Assembly (NCBI GenBank): GCA_937880065.1
Contig: CALFMA010000512.1
Location: 1 to 6,740 of the forward strand
Direction: 5' to 3'
Length of the DNA: 6,740 nucleotides
From: an uncultured Ruminococcus sp.
Lineage (GTDB): Bacteria; Bacillota_A; Clostridia; Oscillospirales; Ruminococcaceae
The stretch's first letter is position 1; each line of letters begins with the position of its first letter. The notes under the pieces were generated by a model. The model did no database searches. It saw only the letters and a list, made by a program, of their open reading frames with translations, and had not been told where the DNA came from. Made by a program: the position numbers and the translations under genes. Shown here piece after piece: positions 1 to 5,926 of the stretch.

Positions 1-25
1 TTTATCACCATTCTTAATTATAGTT

Positions 26-60
26 GCAAAAAAGGCAACCCTTGCGGATTGCCTTTTTGC
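26..60 (-). terminator. Intrinsic terminator of the serine tRNA transcript
   Basis: Read on the minus strand, the 12-base arm at 60-49 (GCAAAAAGGCAA) pairs with 38-26 (TTGCCTTTTTTGC), with one unpaired base in the T run and a 10-base loop. The run of six T in the 3' arm supplies the U tract. It starts one base after the encoded CCA end of tRNA-Ser(GCU), which fits a terminator of the tRNA transcript. The arms are A/T-symmetric, so it could also stop a convergent plus-strand transcript entering from outside the window; that is inference. Confidence 0.75.
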
Positions 61-150
61 TGGCGCAGAAAGAGGGATTTGAACCCTCGCGCCGGTTTCC
101 CGACCTACTCCCTTAGCAGGGGAGCCCCTTCACCACTTGGGTAAATCCGC
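61..150 (-). tRNA. tRNA-Ser(GCU), CCA end encoded
   Basis: A 90-base class II tRNA read on the minus strand. The anticodon arm is CTCCC-CTGCTAA-GGGAG, giving anticodon GCT, which reads AGC/AGU serine codons. The D arm contains AAGTGGTGAAGGGG. The long variable arm, with a 5-bp stem around a GAAA loop, is diagnostic of serine-type tRNAs. The T arm is GAGGG-TTCAAAT-CCCTC, followed by discriminator G and encoded CCA. Oddity: the acceptor strands GCGGATT and TTTCTGC pair at only five positions (one a G-U), leaving two U-U mismatches at 6-67 and 7-66 next to the junction. The rest is canonical, so the identity is secure; whether the gene is fully functional is less certain. It lies 30 bases downstream of tRNA-Ser(UGA) and probably shares its transcript. 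Confidence 0.92.
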
Positions 151-154
151 AAAC

Positions 155-171
155 CGACGAAAAATCGCCGT
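155..171 (-). other. Possible hairpin in the spacer between the two tRNAs
   Basis: On the minus strand the 30-base spacer contains CGGCGA-TTTT-TCGTCG, a 6-bp stem with one G-U pair. It lies just upstream of the tRNA-Ser(GCU) 5' end. It is not followed by a U run, so it is unlikely to terminate; it could mark the spacer for processing of the tRNA precursor. Short, and weak as evidence on its own. Confidence 0.3.
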
Positions 172-180
172 TAAAAAAAT

Positions 181-269
181 TGGCGGAGAGGGTGGGATTC
201 GAACCCACGTGACCGTTAAGTCAAACGGTTTTCAAGACCGCCTCGTTATGACCGCTTCGATACCTCTCC
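181..269 (-). tRNA. tRNA-Ser(UGA), CCA end encoded
   Basis: An 89-base class II tRNA on the minus strand. The acceptor strands GGAGAGG and CCTCTCC pair perfectly. The anticodon loop CTTGAAA gives anticodon TGA, which reads UCA and other UCN serine codons. The T arm is GTGGG-TTCGAAT-CCCAC, followed by discriminator G and encoded CCA. A long variable arm lies between the anticodon and T arms, as expected for serine. It is the first gene of a two-tRNA transcript, about 50 bases downstream of a consensus promoter. Confidence 0.96.
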
Positions 270-280
270 ATTTTTGTATT

Positions 281-312
281 AGCTGAATTTTTATCACTCT
301 CGTGTTTCAGCT
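281..312 (-). other. Inverted repeat in the tRNA leader
   Basis: AGCTGAA (281-287) and TTCAGCT (306-312) are perfect 7-base complements separated by 18 bases. With transcription starting near 311, the 5' arm would be at or close to the very start of the transcript, giving a 5'-end stem in the precursor before RNase P removes it. Its role is unknown; a protective or processing structure is inference. Confidence 0.35.
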
Positions 313-317
313 TTTAT

Positions 318-346
318 ATTATATCATGGATTTCAGGAAATGTCAA
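318..346 (-). promoter_or_regulatory. Consensus SigA-type promoter of the serine tRNA genes
   Basis: On the minus strand TTGACA (346-341) is followed by a 17-base spacer and TATAAT (323-318). Both hexamers are perfect matches to the housekeeping sigma consensus with the optimal spacing. Transcription should start near 311, about 42 bases ahead of mature tRNA-Ser(UGA). Such a strong core promoter fits stable RNA genes. Confidence 0.9.
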
Positions 347-431
347 GTGAATTTTATAAAAAATACTGCACAAAGAAAATTCAACACTTTTGTTACATAT
401 TACCAAACGAAAGAAAATAGACTGATTTCCT

Positions 432-460
432 TTGAAATTGATAAGTTAAATAAATAAAAT
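432..460 (+). promoter_or_regulatory. Candidate upstream promoter of the pyrH operon
   Basis: TTGAAA (432-437), a 17-base spacer and TAAAAT (455-460) resemble a SigA promoter with one mismatch in each hexamer. The region is very AT-rich, so chance matches are likely. It lies 52 bases upstream of a similar promoter, and if real would give tandem starts for pyrH. Confidence 0.35.
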
Positions 461-483
461 TAAGCAAAAATTAAAAAATAGAC

Positions 484-512
484 TTTACATAAATGGAAAT
501 TTAGTGTAAAAT
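484..512 (+). promoter_or_regulatory. Probable main promoter of the pyrH operon
   Basis: TTTACA (484-489), a 17-base spacer and TAAAAT (507-512) match the SigA consensus at 10 of 12 positions. A/T tracts immediately upstream (about 459-480) could act as an UP-like element. The predicted start near 519 leaves a leader of about 84 bases before pyrH. It is the promoter nearest the gene and points the right way. Confidence 0.65.
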
Positions 513-529
513 ATATATAGAGTGTCTTT

Positions 530-568
530 ATAAGTATAGCCTTAGGCTGATTTGGTAGAGATGCTTAT
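530..568 (+). promoter_or_regulatory. Structured leader RNA of pyrH, unidentified
   Basis: An outer stem ATAAGTAT (530-537) with ATGCTTAT (561-568) forms 8 bp including one G-U pair. Stacked directly inside it is AGCC-TTA-GGCT (538-548), a 4-bp hairpin with a triloop. A 12-base single-stranded linker (549-560) closes the fold. It starts about 11 bases after the predicted transcription start and ends 23 bases before the Shine-Dalgarno site. I do not recognise a known riboswitch class, and no U-run terminator follows, so any control would act on translation or RNA stability. That is inference from a short fold. Confidence 0.35.
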
Positions 569-602
569 TATATGGAATAATAATATCAAATGAGGTGCGA
601 AA

Positions 603-1313
603 ATGGAACCAAAGTACAAAAGAGTATTACTGAAACTCAGCGGCGAGGCTCTTGCCGGAGATAAGAAAAGTGGTCTTAATTATGATGTTATTACAGAAAT
701 CTGTACAAGTATCAAGAAAGTAGTTGACGCAGGCGCTCAGGTTGCAATCGTTGTAGGCGGCGGAAATTTCTGGAGAGGCCGTTCAAGCGGCGCTATGGAC
801 AGAACACGTGCTGACCATATCGGTATGCTTGCAACTGCTATGAATGCTCTTGCTGTTGCAGATGTTCTTGAATCCCTTGGCTGTGAAGTCCGTGTTCAGA
901 CAGCTATTTCAATGCAGGCTGTAGCTGAGCCATATATCCGTAACCGTGCTGTTCGTCATCTTGAAAAGGGCAGAGTAGTTATTTTCGGCTGCGGAACAGG
1001 CAACCCCTTCTTCTCAACTGATACAGCTGCTTCTCTCCGTGCAAGCGAAATCGAGGCTGACATCTTCCTCAAGGCTACACTTGTTGACGGTGTATACGAC
1101 AAGGATCCCCACAAGTATGATGATGCCAAGAAGTACGATACTCTCACATTCTCACAGGTTATTGCTGACGGTCTTGCTGTTATGGATTCAACAGCTGCTG
1201 CAATGTGCCGTGACAATAAGAAGAAAATGCTCGTATTCGATTTAAGCCGTCCCGATAACATCTATGATGCTGTAATGGGCGAAAACATCGGTACTGTGGT
1301 TTCAGAAGATTAA
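603..1313 (+). CDS. pyrH: UMP kinase (uridylate kinase)
   Basis: Phosphorylates UMP to UDP with ATP in the cytoplasm, the entry to UTP and CTP synthesis. In bacteria it is a hexamer of the amino acid kinase fold, typically inhibited by UTP and activated by GTP (family knowledge). At 236 residues it has the family's usual length. Visible motifs are the N-terminal [12 protein letters not shown] (6-17), the glycine loop [10 protein letters not shown] (51-60), [12 protein letters not shown] (71-82), [13 protein letters not shown] (131-143) and VDGVYDKDP (161-169), a nucleotide-site segment, followed by [12 protein letters not shown] near 194-205. The ATG at 603 follows GAGGTG at 592-597 with five bases between and matches the family N terminus. 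It is the first gene of a plus-strand cluster with its own promoter. No key residue appears to be missing. Confidence 0.97.
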   Translation: MEPKYKRVLLKLSGEALAGDKKSGLNYDVITEICTSIKKVVDAGAQVAIVVGGGNFWRGRSSGAMDRTRADHIGMLATAMNALAVADVLESLGCEVRVQTAISMQAVAEPYIRNRAVRHLEKGRVVIFGCGTGNPFFSTDTAASLRASEIEADIFLKATLVDGVYDKDPHKYDDAKKYDTLTFSQVIADGLAVMDSTAAAMCRDNKKKMLVFDLSRPDNIYDAVMGENIGTVVSED

Positions 1314-1349
1314 TATAACCTACTATAAATACGAAAGGAATGATTTCAA

Positions 1350-1904
1350 ATGAAAGAAACAATTAATAATGCAAAGGAAAAAATGACTAAGAGCCTTAAC
1401 GCTCTTGATAAGGAGTTTGCTGCTGTACGTGCAGGCAGAGCAAATCCTGCTGTACTTGACAAGGTAATGGTAGATTACTACGGAGCACCCACACCTGTAA
1501 ACCAGATGGCTGCTGTATCCGTTTCAGAGGCAAGAATTCTCGTAATTCAGCCATGGGATAAGTCCTCATTAAAGCTTATCGAAAAGGCTATTCAGGCATC
1601 TGATATCGGCATCAACCCCACAAATGACGGTAATGTTATCCGTCTTGCTTTCCCACAGCTTACAGAGGAAAGACGTAAGGAACTTTGCAAGAGCATCAAG
1701 AAGTATGGTGAGGACTGCAAGGTTGCTATTCGTTCAATCCGCCGTGATACGATGGATAAGCTCAAGGCTATGAAGAAGAATTCCGAAATTACAGAGGATG
1801 ACCTTAAAGATTGCGAGAAGAAGGTGCAGGATCTTACAGATAAGTTCTGCGCTGACGCTGATAAGGCTGTAGCTGACAAGGAAAAGGAAATCATGACGGT
1901 TTAA
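1350..1904 (+). CDS. frr: Ribosome recycling factor
   Basis: With EF-G it splits the post-termination ribosome into subunits so that they can start a new round of translation; it acts in the cytoplasm. At 184 residues it is within a residue or so of the usual family length. The helical domain I carries VRAGRANP (26-33) and the basic AIRSIRRD (126-133). The beta domain II lies between about 31 and 104 with DYYGAPTPVNQ (42-52) and INPTNDGNVIRL (88-99). PQLTEERRKEL (102-112) is the typical return to the helical bundle. The ATG follows AAAGGA at 1334-1339 with ten bases between. It starts 36 bases after pyrH and is probably co-transcribed, the usual pyrH-frr pairing. Confidence 0.97.
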   Translation: MKETINNAKEKMTKSLNALDKEFAAVRAGRANPAVLDKVMVDYYGAPTPVNQMAAVSVSEARILVIQPWDKSSLKLIEKAIQASDIGINPTNDGNVIRLAFPQLTEERRKELCKSIKKYGEDCKVAIRSIRRDTMDKLKAMKKNSEITEDDLKDCEKKVQDLTDKFCADADKAVADKEKEIMTV

Positions 1905-1913
1905 TGGTGGAGT

Positions 1914-2648
1914 ATGGCTATATTCGGTAAAAAAGAGATTGCCTCTCTGCCCGAACAGCTTCCTCAGCACGTCGGATTTATTATGGACGGCAACGGAAGA
2001 TGGGCGAAAAAAAGAGGTCTTCCACGTCCTTTCGGTCATAAAGAGGGGGCGAAGAATTTCAAGAAGATTGTCCGTTATTGTAAGGATATCGGCTTGAAGA
2101 ATATTTCATTCTACGCTTTTTCCACGGAAAACTGGCAGCGTCCCGATGACGAGGTCAACACCATTATGGAACTTTTCCGTGAATATATAGTTGATGTACG
2201 TAACTTTTTAAGTGAAAATACACGTATGATTTTCCTTGGGGATAAATCGGCATTTGACGAAGATCTTCAGCAGAAAATGATCAAGCTGGAGGAGGATACT
2301 GCCCATTATACGGAAATGACGCTGATGATGGCGGTAAACTACGGCGGCAGAGATGAACTTGCCCACGTTGCAAGAATTCTTGCACAAAAGGCTGTAAATG
2401 GCGAAATAAAGCCTGAGGACATCAATGAGCAGTCAATTGCTGATGAACTTTACACCAAGGGTATTCCCGATGTTGACCTTGTAATTCGTCCGTCGGGAGA
2501 AATGCGTTTGTCAAATTACCTTATCTGGCAATGTGCATATGCAGAATATTATTTCACAGACATTTTATGGCCTGATTTCACACCTGCCGAACTTGATAAG
2601 GCATTAATAGAGTTTGGCAGACGTAATCGCCGATTCGGAGGTGTTTGA
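1914..2648 (+). CDS. uppS: Undecaprenyl diphosphate synthase (cis-prenyltransferase)
   Basis: Adds eight isopentenyl diphosphate units in cis to farnesyl diphosphate, giving the C55 lipid carrier of peptidoglycan and other wall polymers; peripheral at the inner face of the membrane. The 244 residues are full length. Signature elements are HVGFIMDGNGRWAKKRG (19-35) with catalytic Asp25, the SFYAFSTENW block (65-74), NYGGRDEL (142-149) and IRPSGEMRLSN (191-201), followed by YAEYYFTDILWPDF (209-222). The second position of the RPSGE block is Pro where many family members have Thr, a natural variant. It starts 9 bases after frr; its purine-rich GGTGGAG (1906-1912) sits almost against the ATG, unusually close, so translation may be coupled to frr. 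Dxr and IspG downstream supply its isoprenoid precursors. Confidence 0.97.
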   Translation: MAIFGKKEIASLPEQLPQHVGFIMDGNGRWAKKRGLPRPFGHKEGAKNFKKIVRYCKDIGLKNISFYAFSTENWQRPDDEVNTIMELFREYIVDVRNFLSENTRMIFLGDKSAFDEDLQQKMIKLEEDTAHYTEMTLMMAVNYGGRDELAHVARILAQKAVNGEIKPEDINEQSIADELYTKGIPDVDLVIRPSGEMRLSNYLIWQCAYAEYYFTDILWPDFTPAELDKALIEFGRRNRRFGGV

Positions 2649-2649
2649 A

Positions 2650-3537
2650 TTGCGGACTCGTCTTATTTCAGCCGCTGTGGGATTAGTAATAATGATATCT
2701 ATGCTGATTTTCCACGACACCTTTATTCTGCCGTTTATAACGGCAGGAATTACCGTAATTATGCTGTATGAACTTCTCCGTGCCGTAAAACTTGAAAAGA
2801 GTATTCCGATACTCGTTTCGGTTCTTGCTTACGGAATTACAGTTCCCGTTGTGTATAGCCTCAATTACAATTTTATTGATTCGCCTCTCACATATGCACA
2901 GTACAGAGAAAATCGTAGTTTAATTCTCTTTGGCGTTGCACTTTTGTGTTCAATGGGAATTTTTGTAATCTGGCTTAATCAGCATAAGAAAATCCGCTAT
3001 GAACAGGTGTTTTTTGCACTTGCCGCAATGATTTTCGTACCAAATGCTATGAGTACAATGATACGTATTGACAGGGAAAATATCCAGCACGGCGTATTTT
3101 TCCTTGTTCTTGGACTTTGCGGAGCGTGGATTGCCGATTCGGGTGCATATTTTACAGGAGTTGCAATAGGAAAGCATAAGCTTTGTCCCGAAATAAGTCC
3201 GAAAAAGACTATCGAGGGCTTTATAGGCGGTATGATTTCCACAGCCGTTGTTTTTGTAGCTTGTTTTGCTGTATATAACAATATGATTGCCTATAGTCCT
3301 ATGAAAGAGGACATAAGCAGTTATATTGCTGTAGCTGTTACAGGTCTGCTTTGTGCTGTTATCGGCACAGTTGGCGATTTGTCAGCGTCTATGATAAAGC
3401 GTCAGATAGGCTTCAAGGATTACGGAAAAATTATGCCCGGTCACGGCGGTCTTATGGACCGTTTCGACAGCGTACTTTTTGTATTGCCAACATTTTATTG
3501 CCTTATAACTATTGCTAATAATCTGAACATATTATAA
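2650..3537 (+). CDS. cdsA: Phosphatidate cytidylyltransferase (CDP-diglyceride synthase)
   Basis: Converts phosphatidic acid and CTP to CDP-diacylglycerol, the branch-point precursor of membrane phospholipids; an integral membrane enzyme. I place the start at TTG 2650, giving 295 residues beginning MRTRLISAAVGL, the usual CdsA N terminus. A clean GGAGG at 2637-2641 lies eight bases upstream. The ATG at 2614 is in frame but would add 12 residues unlike the family and overlap uppS by 35 bases. Several hydrophobic segments are visible (about 5-21, 25-43, 50-70, 90-109, 119-136, 148-171, 191-209, 224-241, 274-291). Conserved blocks are WIADSGAYFTG (160-170), SPKKTIEG (183-190) and the C-terminal signature from Ser247 to Asp273 with KR, KD, GHGG and DRFD. 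One base separates it from uppS, so the two are translationally coupled. Confidence 0.95.
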   Translation: MRTRLISAAVGLVIMISMLIFHDTFILPFITAGITVIMLYELLRAVKLEKSIPILVSVLAYGITVPVVYSLNYNFIDSPLTYAQYRENRSLILFGVALLCSMGIFVIWLNQHKKIRYEQVFFALAAMIFVPNAMSTMIRIDRENIQHGVFFLVLGLCGAWIADSGAYFTGVAIGKHKLCPEISPKKTIEGFIGGMISTAVVFVACFAVYNNMIAYSPMKEDISSYIAVAVTGLLCAVIGTVGDLSASMIKRQIGFKDYGKIMPGHGGLMDRFDSVLFVLPTFYCLITIANNLNIL

Positions 3538-3538
3538 G

Positions 3539-3572
3539 TATGAAAGGCGACGAATGTTGCCTTTCGTATTTT
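3539..3572 (+). terminator. Terminator-like hairpin between cdsA and dxr
   Basis: Two bases after the cdsA stop, 3539-3551 pairs with 3556-3568 over 13 bp, including two G-U pairs, around a GAAT loop. It is followed by TTTT and then ATGG. The stem is strong but the U tract is short, so it may act as a partial terminator or as a 3'-end protecting structure rather than a full stop. It splits the cluster into pyrH-frr-uppS-cdsA and dxr-rseP-ispG halves. Confidence 0.55.
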
Positions 3573-3594
3573 ATGGAATAAAATTTCATATAAT
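3567..3594 (+). promoter_or_regulatory. Possible internal promoter before dxr
   Basis: A perfect TATAAT lies at 3589-3594, 44 bases ahead of the dxr start and just after the cdsA hairpin. The best-spaced upstream hexamer (TATTTT at 3567-3572, 16-base spacer) is a poor -35 match, and there is no extended TG motif. The position after a terminator is what makes it credible; the core match is weak. Confidence 0.4.
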
Positions 3595-3637
3595 TCAGAT
3601 AAGATGTTTATCCATACACAAAGGAGAAATAATATAA

Positions 3638-4780
3638 ATGAAAAGGGTTTCAATTTTAGGCTCAACAGGCTCTATCGGTACACAGTCCATAGAGGTATGC
3701 GAAAAACACGGACTTGAAATAATAGCCATTGCCGCCCACAGCAGCATTGATATGCTGGAGGAACAGGCAAGAAAATACCGCCCGAAATATGTGGGAATTT
3801 TCAGAGATGACAAGTATGAGGAGCTGAAAAACCGCCTTTCAGATACGGATATAACCGTACTTTGCGGAATGGAGGGTTTATGTCGCATTGCTTCACTTGA
3901 AGAAAATGACATTGTTCTCAATTCTGTAGTGGGAATGGTTGGACTTCTGCCAACTCTTACCGCAATTAACGCAGGTAAGGACGTGGCACTTGCAAATAAG
4001 GAAACTCTTGTTGCAGGCGGCACTCTTGTAACATCTCTTGCAAAGGAAAAGGGAGTTAAGATTTATCCCGTTGACAGCGAACATTCAGCTATATTCCAAT
4101 GTTTGCAGGGTAATAACCCAAAGCAGGTGAATAAGATTATCCTCACAGCATCAGGAGGACCTTTCTACGGCTACAGCTATGAACAGCTGAAAAATGTCAC
4201 AAAGGCTGATGCTTTGAAGCATCCCAACTGGGATATGGGAAACAAGATTACTATTGATTCCGCAACTCTTATGAATAAGGGACTTGAATTTATCGAGGCA
4301 AAATGGCTTTTCGACCTTGAACCCGAGCAGATTGACATTGTTGTTCATCGTCAGAGCGTTATCCATTCTGCGGTGGAGTACAACGACTATGCGGTAATTG
4401 CACAGCTTGGCGTACCCGATATGAAAATTCCCATTCAGTATTCTCTCCTTTATCCCGAAAGAGTGGAATGTCCCACAAAGCAGCTTTCCCTTACGGATTA
4501 CGGAACGCTTACATTTGCAGAGCCTGACTATAAGACATTCAAGTGCCTTAGTGCCGCAATTGAAGCTATTTCAAGAGGTGGAGCATATCCCTGCCTTGTG
4601 AATTCAGCCAATGAGGAGGCTGTAAAAGCATTCCTCAACGATGAAATTCAGTTTGTGCAGATAGGCGAAATTGTTTCATCAGTACTTGAAGAATTCCCAT
4701 ATACCGAGATAAACAGCTATGAAGATGTAATAGCTGCGGATAAATCGGCAAGAGAATATGTCAGAAATATTATCGGTTAA
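3638..4780 (+). CDS. dxr: 1-deoxy-D-xylulose 5-phosphate reductoisomerase
   Basis: Catalyses the committed step of the MEP isoprenoid pathway: DXP to 2-C-methyl-D-erythritol 4-phosphate, with NADPH and a divalent metal, in the cytoplasm. The 380 residues are full length. The Rossmann loop GSTGSIG (8-14) binds NADPH. NSVVGMVGLLPTL (95-107) and LANKETLVAGG (118-128) are family blocks. VDSEHSA (145-151) gives metal ligands Asp146 and Glu148, and NKGLEFIEA (213-221) gives the third, Glu217. LTASGGPF (169-176), HPNWDMG (195-201) with its conserved His, and VHRQSVIHS (236-244) complete the active site. The ATG follows AAGGAG at 3621-3626 with a rather long 11-base spacing. Downstream rseP follows after 22 bases. 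All catalytic residues I can check are present. Confidence 0.97.
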   Translation: MKRVSILGSTGSIGTQSIEVCEKHGLEIIAIAAHSSIDMLEEQARKYRPKYVGIFRDDKYEELKNRLSDTDITVLCGMEGLCRIASLEENDIVLNSVVGMVGLLPTLTAINAGKDVALANKETLVAGGTLVTSLAKEKGVKIYPVDSEHSAIFQCLQGNNPKQVNKIILTASGGPFYGYSYEQLKNVTKADALKHPNWDMGNKITIDSATLMNKGLEFIEAKWLFDLEPEQIDIVVHRQSVIHSAVEYNDYAVIAQLGVPDMKIPIQYSLLYPERVECPTKQLSLTDYGTLTFAEPDYKTFKCLSAAIEAISRGGAYPCLVNSANEEAVKAFLNDEIQFVQIGEIVSSVLEEFPYTEINSYEDVIAADKSAREYVRNIIG

Positions 4781-4802
4781 TGGGTAGGTTGAAAGGATAA
4801 TT

Positions 4803-5861
4803 ATGGGTATTGTAATAGCATTATTGATATTCGGACTTATAGTAACAGTTCACGAATTCGGTCATTTTATATGTGCAAAACTCAGCGGAATTAAGGTGCT
4901 GGAGTTTTCTGTCGGAATGGGACCAAAGCTTTTGCAGAAGCAGAAAGGGGAAACATTGTATTCCCTGCGGCTTCTCCCCGTTGGCGGATATTGTGCCATG
5001 GAGGGGGAGGATACTTCGGGAGATGACCCCAGAAGTTTCCGCAATGCAAAGGTGTGGAAAAGAATAATTGTTCTTGTGGCAGGTGCTGCAATGAATTTCG
5101 TTCTTGGTATGATTTCCATTGTGATAATGGTTTGCATGATGAGCGACATTCCCACAACGCAGATTTTAGGCTTTTCGGGAGTTCAAAATGATGACGGTTC
5201 AAAGACATATTATGCCGAGAGCTATCATTCGGGACTCCGCCACGATGATATAGTTGTTGAAGTTGACAACACAAAGATTTACAGCGTCCTTGATTTGAAT
5301 TTTATGCTTATGCTTGACCCGAACAATTTAGAGCATGACCTTGTGGTTAAGCGTAACGGTGAAAAAATCGAGCTTGACAATGTAAAATTCACAGATACCA
5401 AAAGCGGAAGCAAAATGGACTTCGGTCTTGTTTATCTTGAAAAAACTCCCGCATCTGTAATAAAATATTCGGGACAGACATTTGCTTCTATGAGCCATGT
5501 TGTGGGACTTTCGCTGAAATATCTTATCACGGGAAAAGTCAGCAAAAGTGAAGTTTCAGGCCCCGTGGGAGTTGTGTCAACTATAAGCGAAACAACGGAA
5601 CAGGCGGAATCCACAGAGGACGCAATCTTCAATCTGCTGTATATGCTGTCGCTTATAACAATAAATATCGGCATATTCAATCTTCTTCCCATACCCGGAC
5701 TTGACGGCGGACGACTTATTTTCTGCTTTATTGAGCTTATCAGAAGAAAGCCGATTAAGCCCGAACATGAGGGATATGTACACCTTGCAGGAATGGTTCT
5801 CCTGTTTGGTATAATGATATTTGCCACATTCAACGATATTATGCGTTTATTTGAAAAATAA
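4803..5861 (+). CDS. rseP: RIP zinc metalloprotease of the RseP/RasP family
   Basis: A site-2-type intramembrane protease that cuts membrane-spanning substrates such as anti-sigma factors and remnant signal peptides (family knowledge; the substrates in this organism are not shown). The 352 residues have the standard plan. The first membrane segment carries HEFGH (17-21), with two zinc-binding His and catalytic Glu18. GGYCAMEGED (61-70) is the conserved membrane-associated loop. A second segment spans about 88-112, and a PDZ-like extracytoplasmic domain about 120-215. NLLPIPGLDGGRL (293-305) supplies the third zinc ligand, Asp301, in the LDG motif, and a last segment lies near 324-345. AAAGGA at 4792-4797, five bases from the ATG, sets the start. 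Its place between dxr and ispG is the normal Firmicutes arrangement. Confidence 0.96.
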   Translation: MGIVIALLIFGLIVTVHEFGHFICAKLSGIKVLEFSVGMGPKLLQKQKGETLYSLRLLPVGGYCAMEGEDTSGDDPRSFRNAKVWKRIIVLVAGAAMNFVLGMISIVIMVCMMSDIPTTQILGFSGVQNDDGSKTYYAESYHSGLRHDDIVVEVDNTKIYSVLDLNFMLMLDPNNLEHDLVVKRNGEKIELDNVKFTDTKSGSKMDFGLVYLEKTPASVIKYSGQTFASMSHVVGLSLKYLITGKVSKSEVSGPVGVVSTISETTEQAESTEDAIFNLLYMLSLITINIGIFNLLPIPGLDGGRLIFCFIELIRRKPIKPEHEGYVHLAGMVLLFGIMIFATFNDIMRLFEK

Positions 5862-5871
5862 AGAACTATTG

Positions 5872-5904
5872 TATGCCGTACAGAGCAATGCTTTGTACGG
5901 CATA
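5872..5904 (+). other. Strong hairpin between rseP and ispG
   Basis: Bases 5872-5886 pair with 5890-5904 over 15 bp with a single G-U pair and an AAT triloop. The outer 11 bp are a perfect inverted repeat. It begins ten bases after the rseP stop. No U run follows on the plus strand, so it is not a classic intrinsic terminator; the next bases are A-rich and lead into the ispG ribosome binding site. It may be an RNA processing or stability element that sets ispG expression apart from rseP, or the core of a small dispersed palindrome. Confidence 0.6.
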
Positions 5905-5926
5905 TCTGAAAAAAGGAGTAGATTTT

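Larger units (their letters stand above)
270..602. other. AT-rich divergent intergenic region
   Basis: This stretch separates the minus-strand tRNA genes from the plus-strand pyrH operon. It holds the tRNA promoter and leader repeat, two candidate plus-strand promoters, and a foldable pyrH leader, each listed separately. Between about 347 and 430 I see only AT-rich sequence with no open reading frame carrying a plausible ribosome binding site. The rpsB and tsf genes that usually precede pyrH in Firmicutes are not here. Confidence 0.7.

Noticed and set aside
414..484. Direct repeat AAAATAGACT at 414-423 and 475-484
   Set aside because: Ten bases in a very AT-rich region; the copies sit at different distances from the two candidate promoters, so an operator role is not supported.
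956..1261. Minus-strand open frame of 101 codons opposite pyrH
   Set aside because: Overlaps conserved UMP kinase motifs; no independent coding signal.
3598..3612. Small inverted repeat GATAA/TTATC in the dxr leader
   Set aside because: Only 5 bp of A/T-rich pairing; expected by chance.
3595..4023. Minus-strand open frame of 142 codons opposite the start of dxr
   Set aside because: Antisense shadow of well-conserved dxr codons, with low-complexity serine-rich translation.
5873..5926. ATG 5873 as the ispG start
   Set aside because: It lies within the 15-bp hairpin, lacks a ribosome site, and adds 18 residues not seen in the family; ATG 5927 has an ideal AAGGAG.
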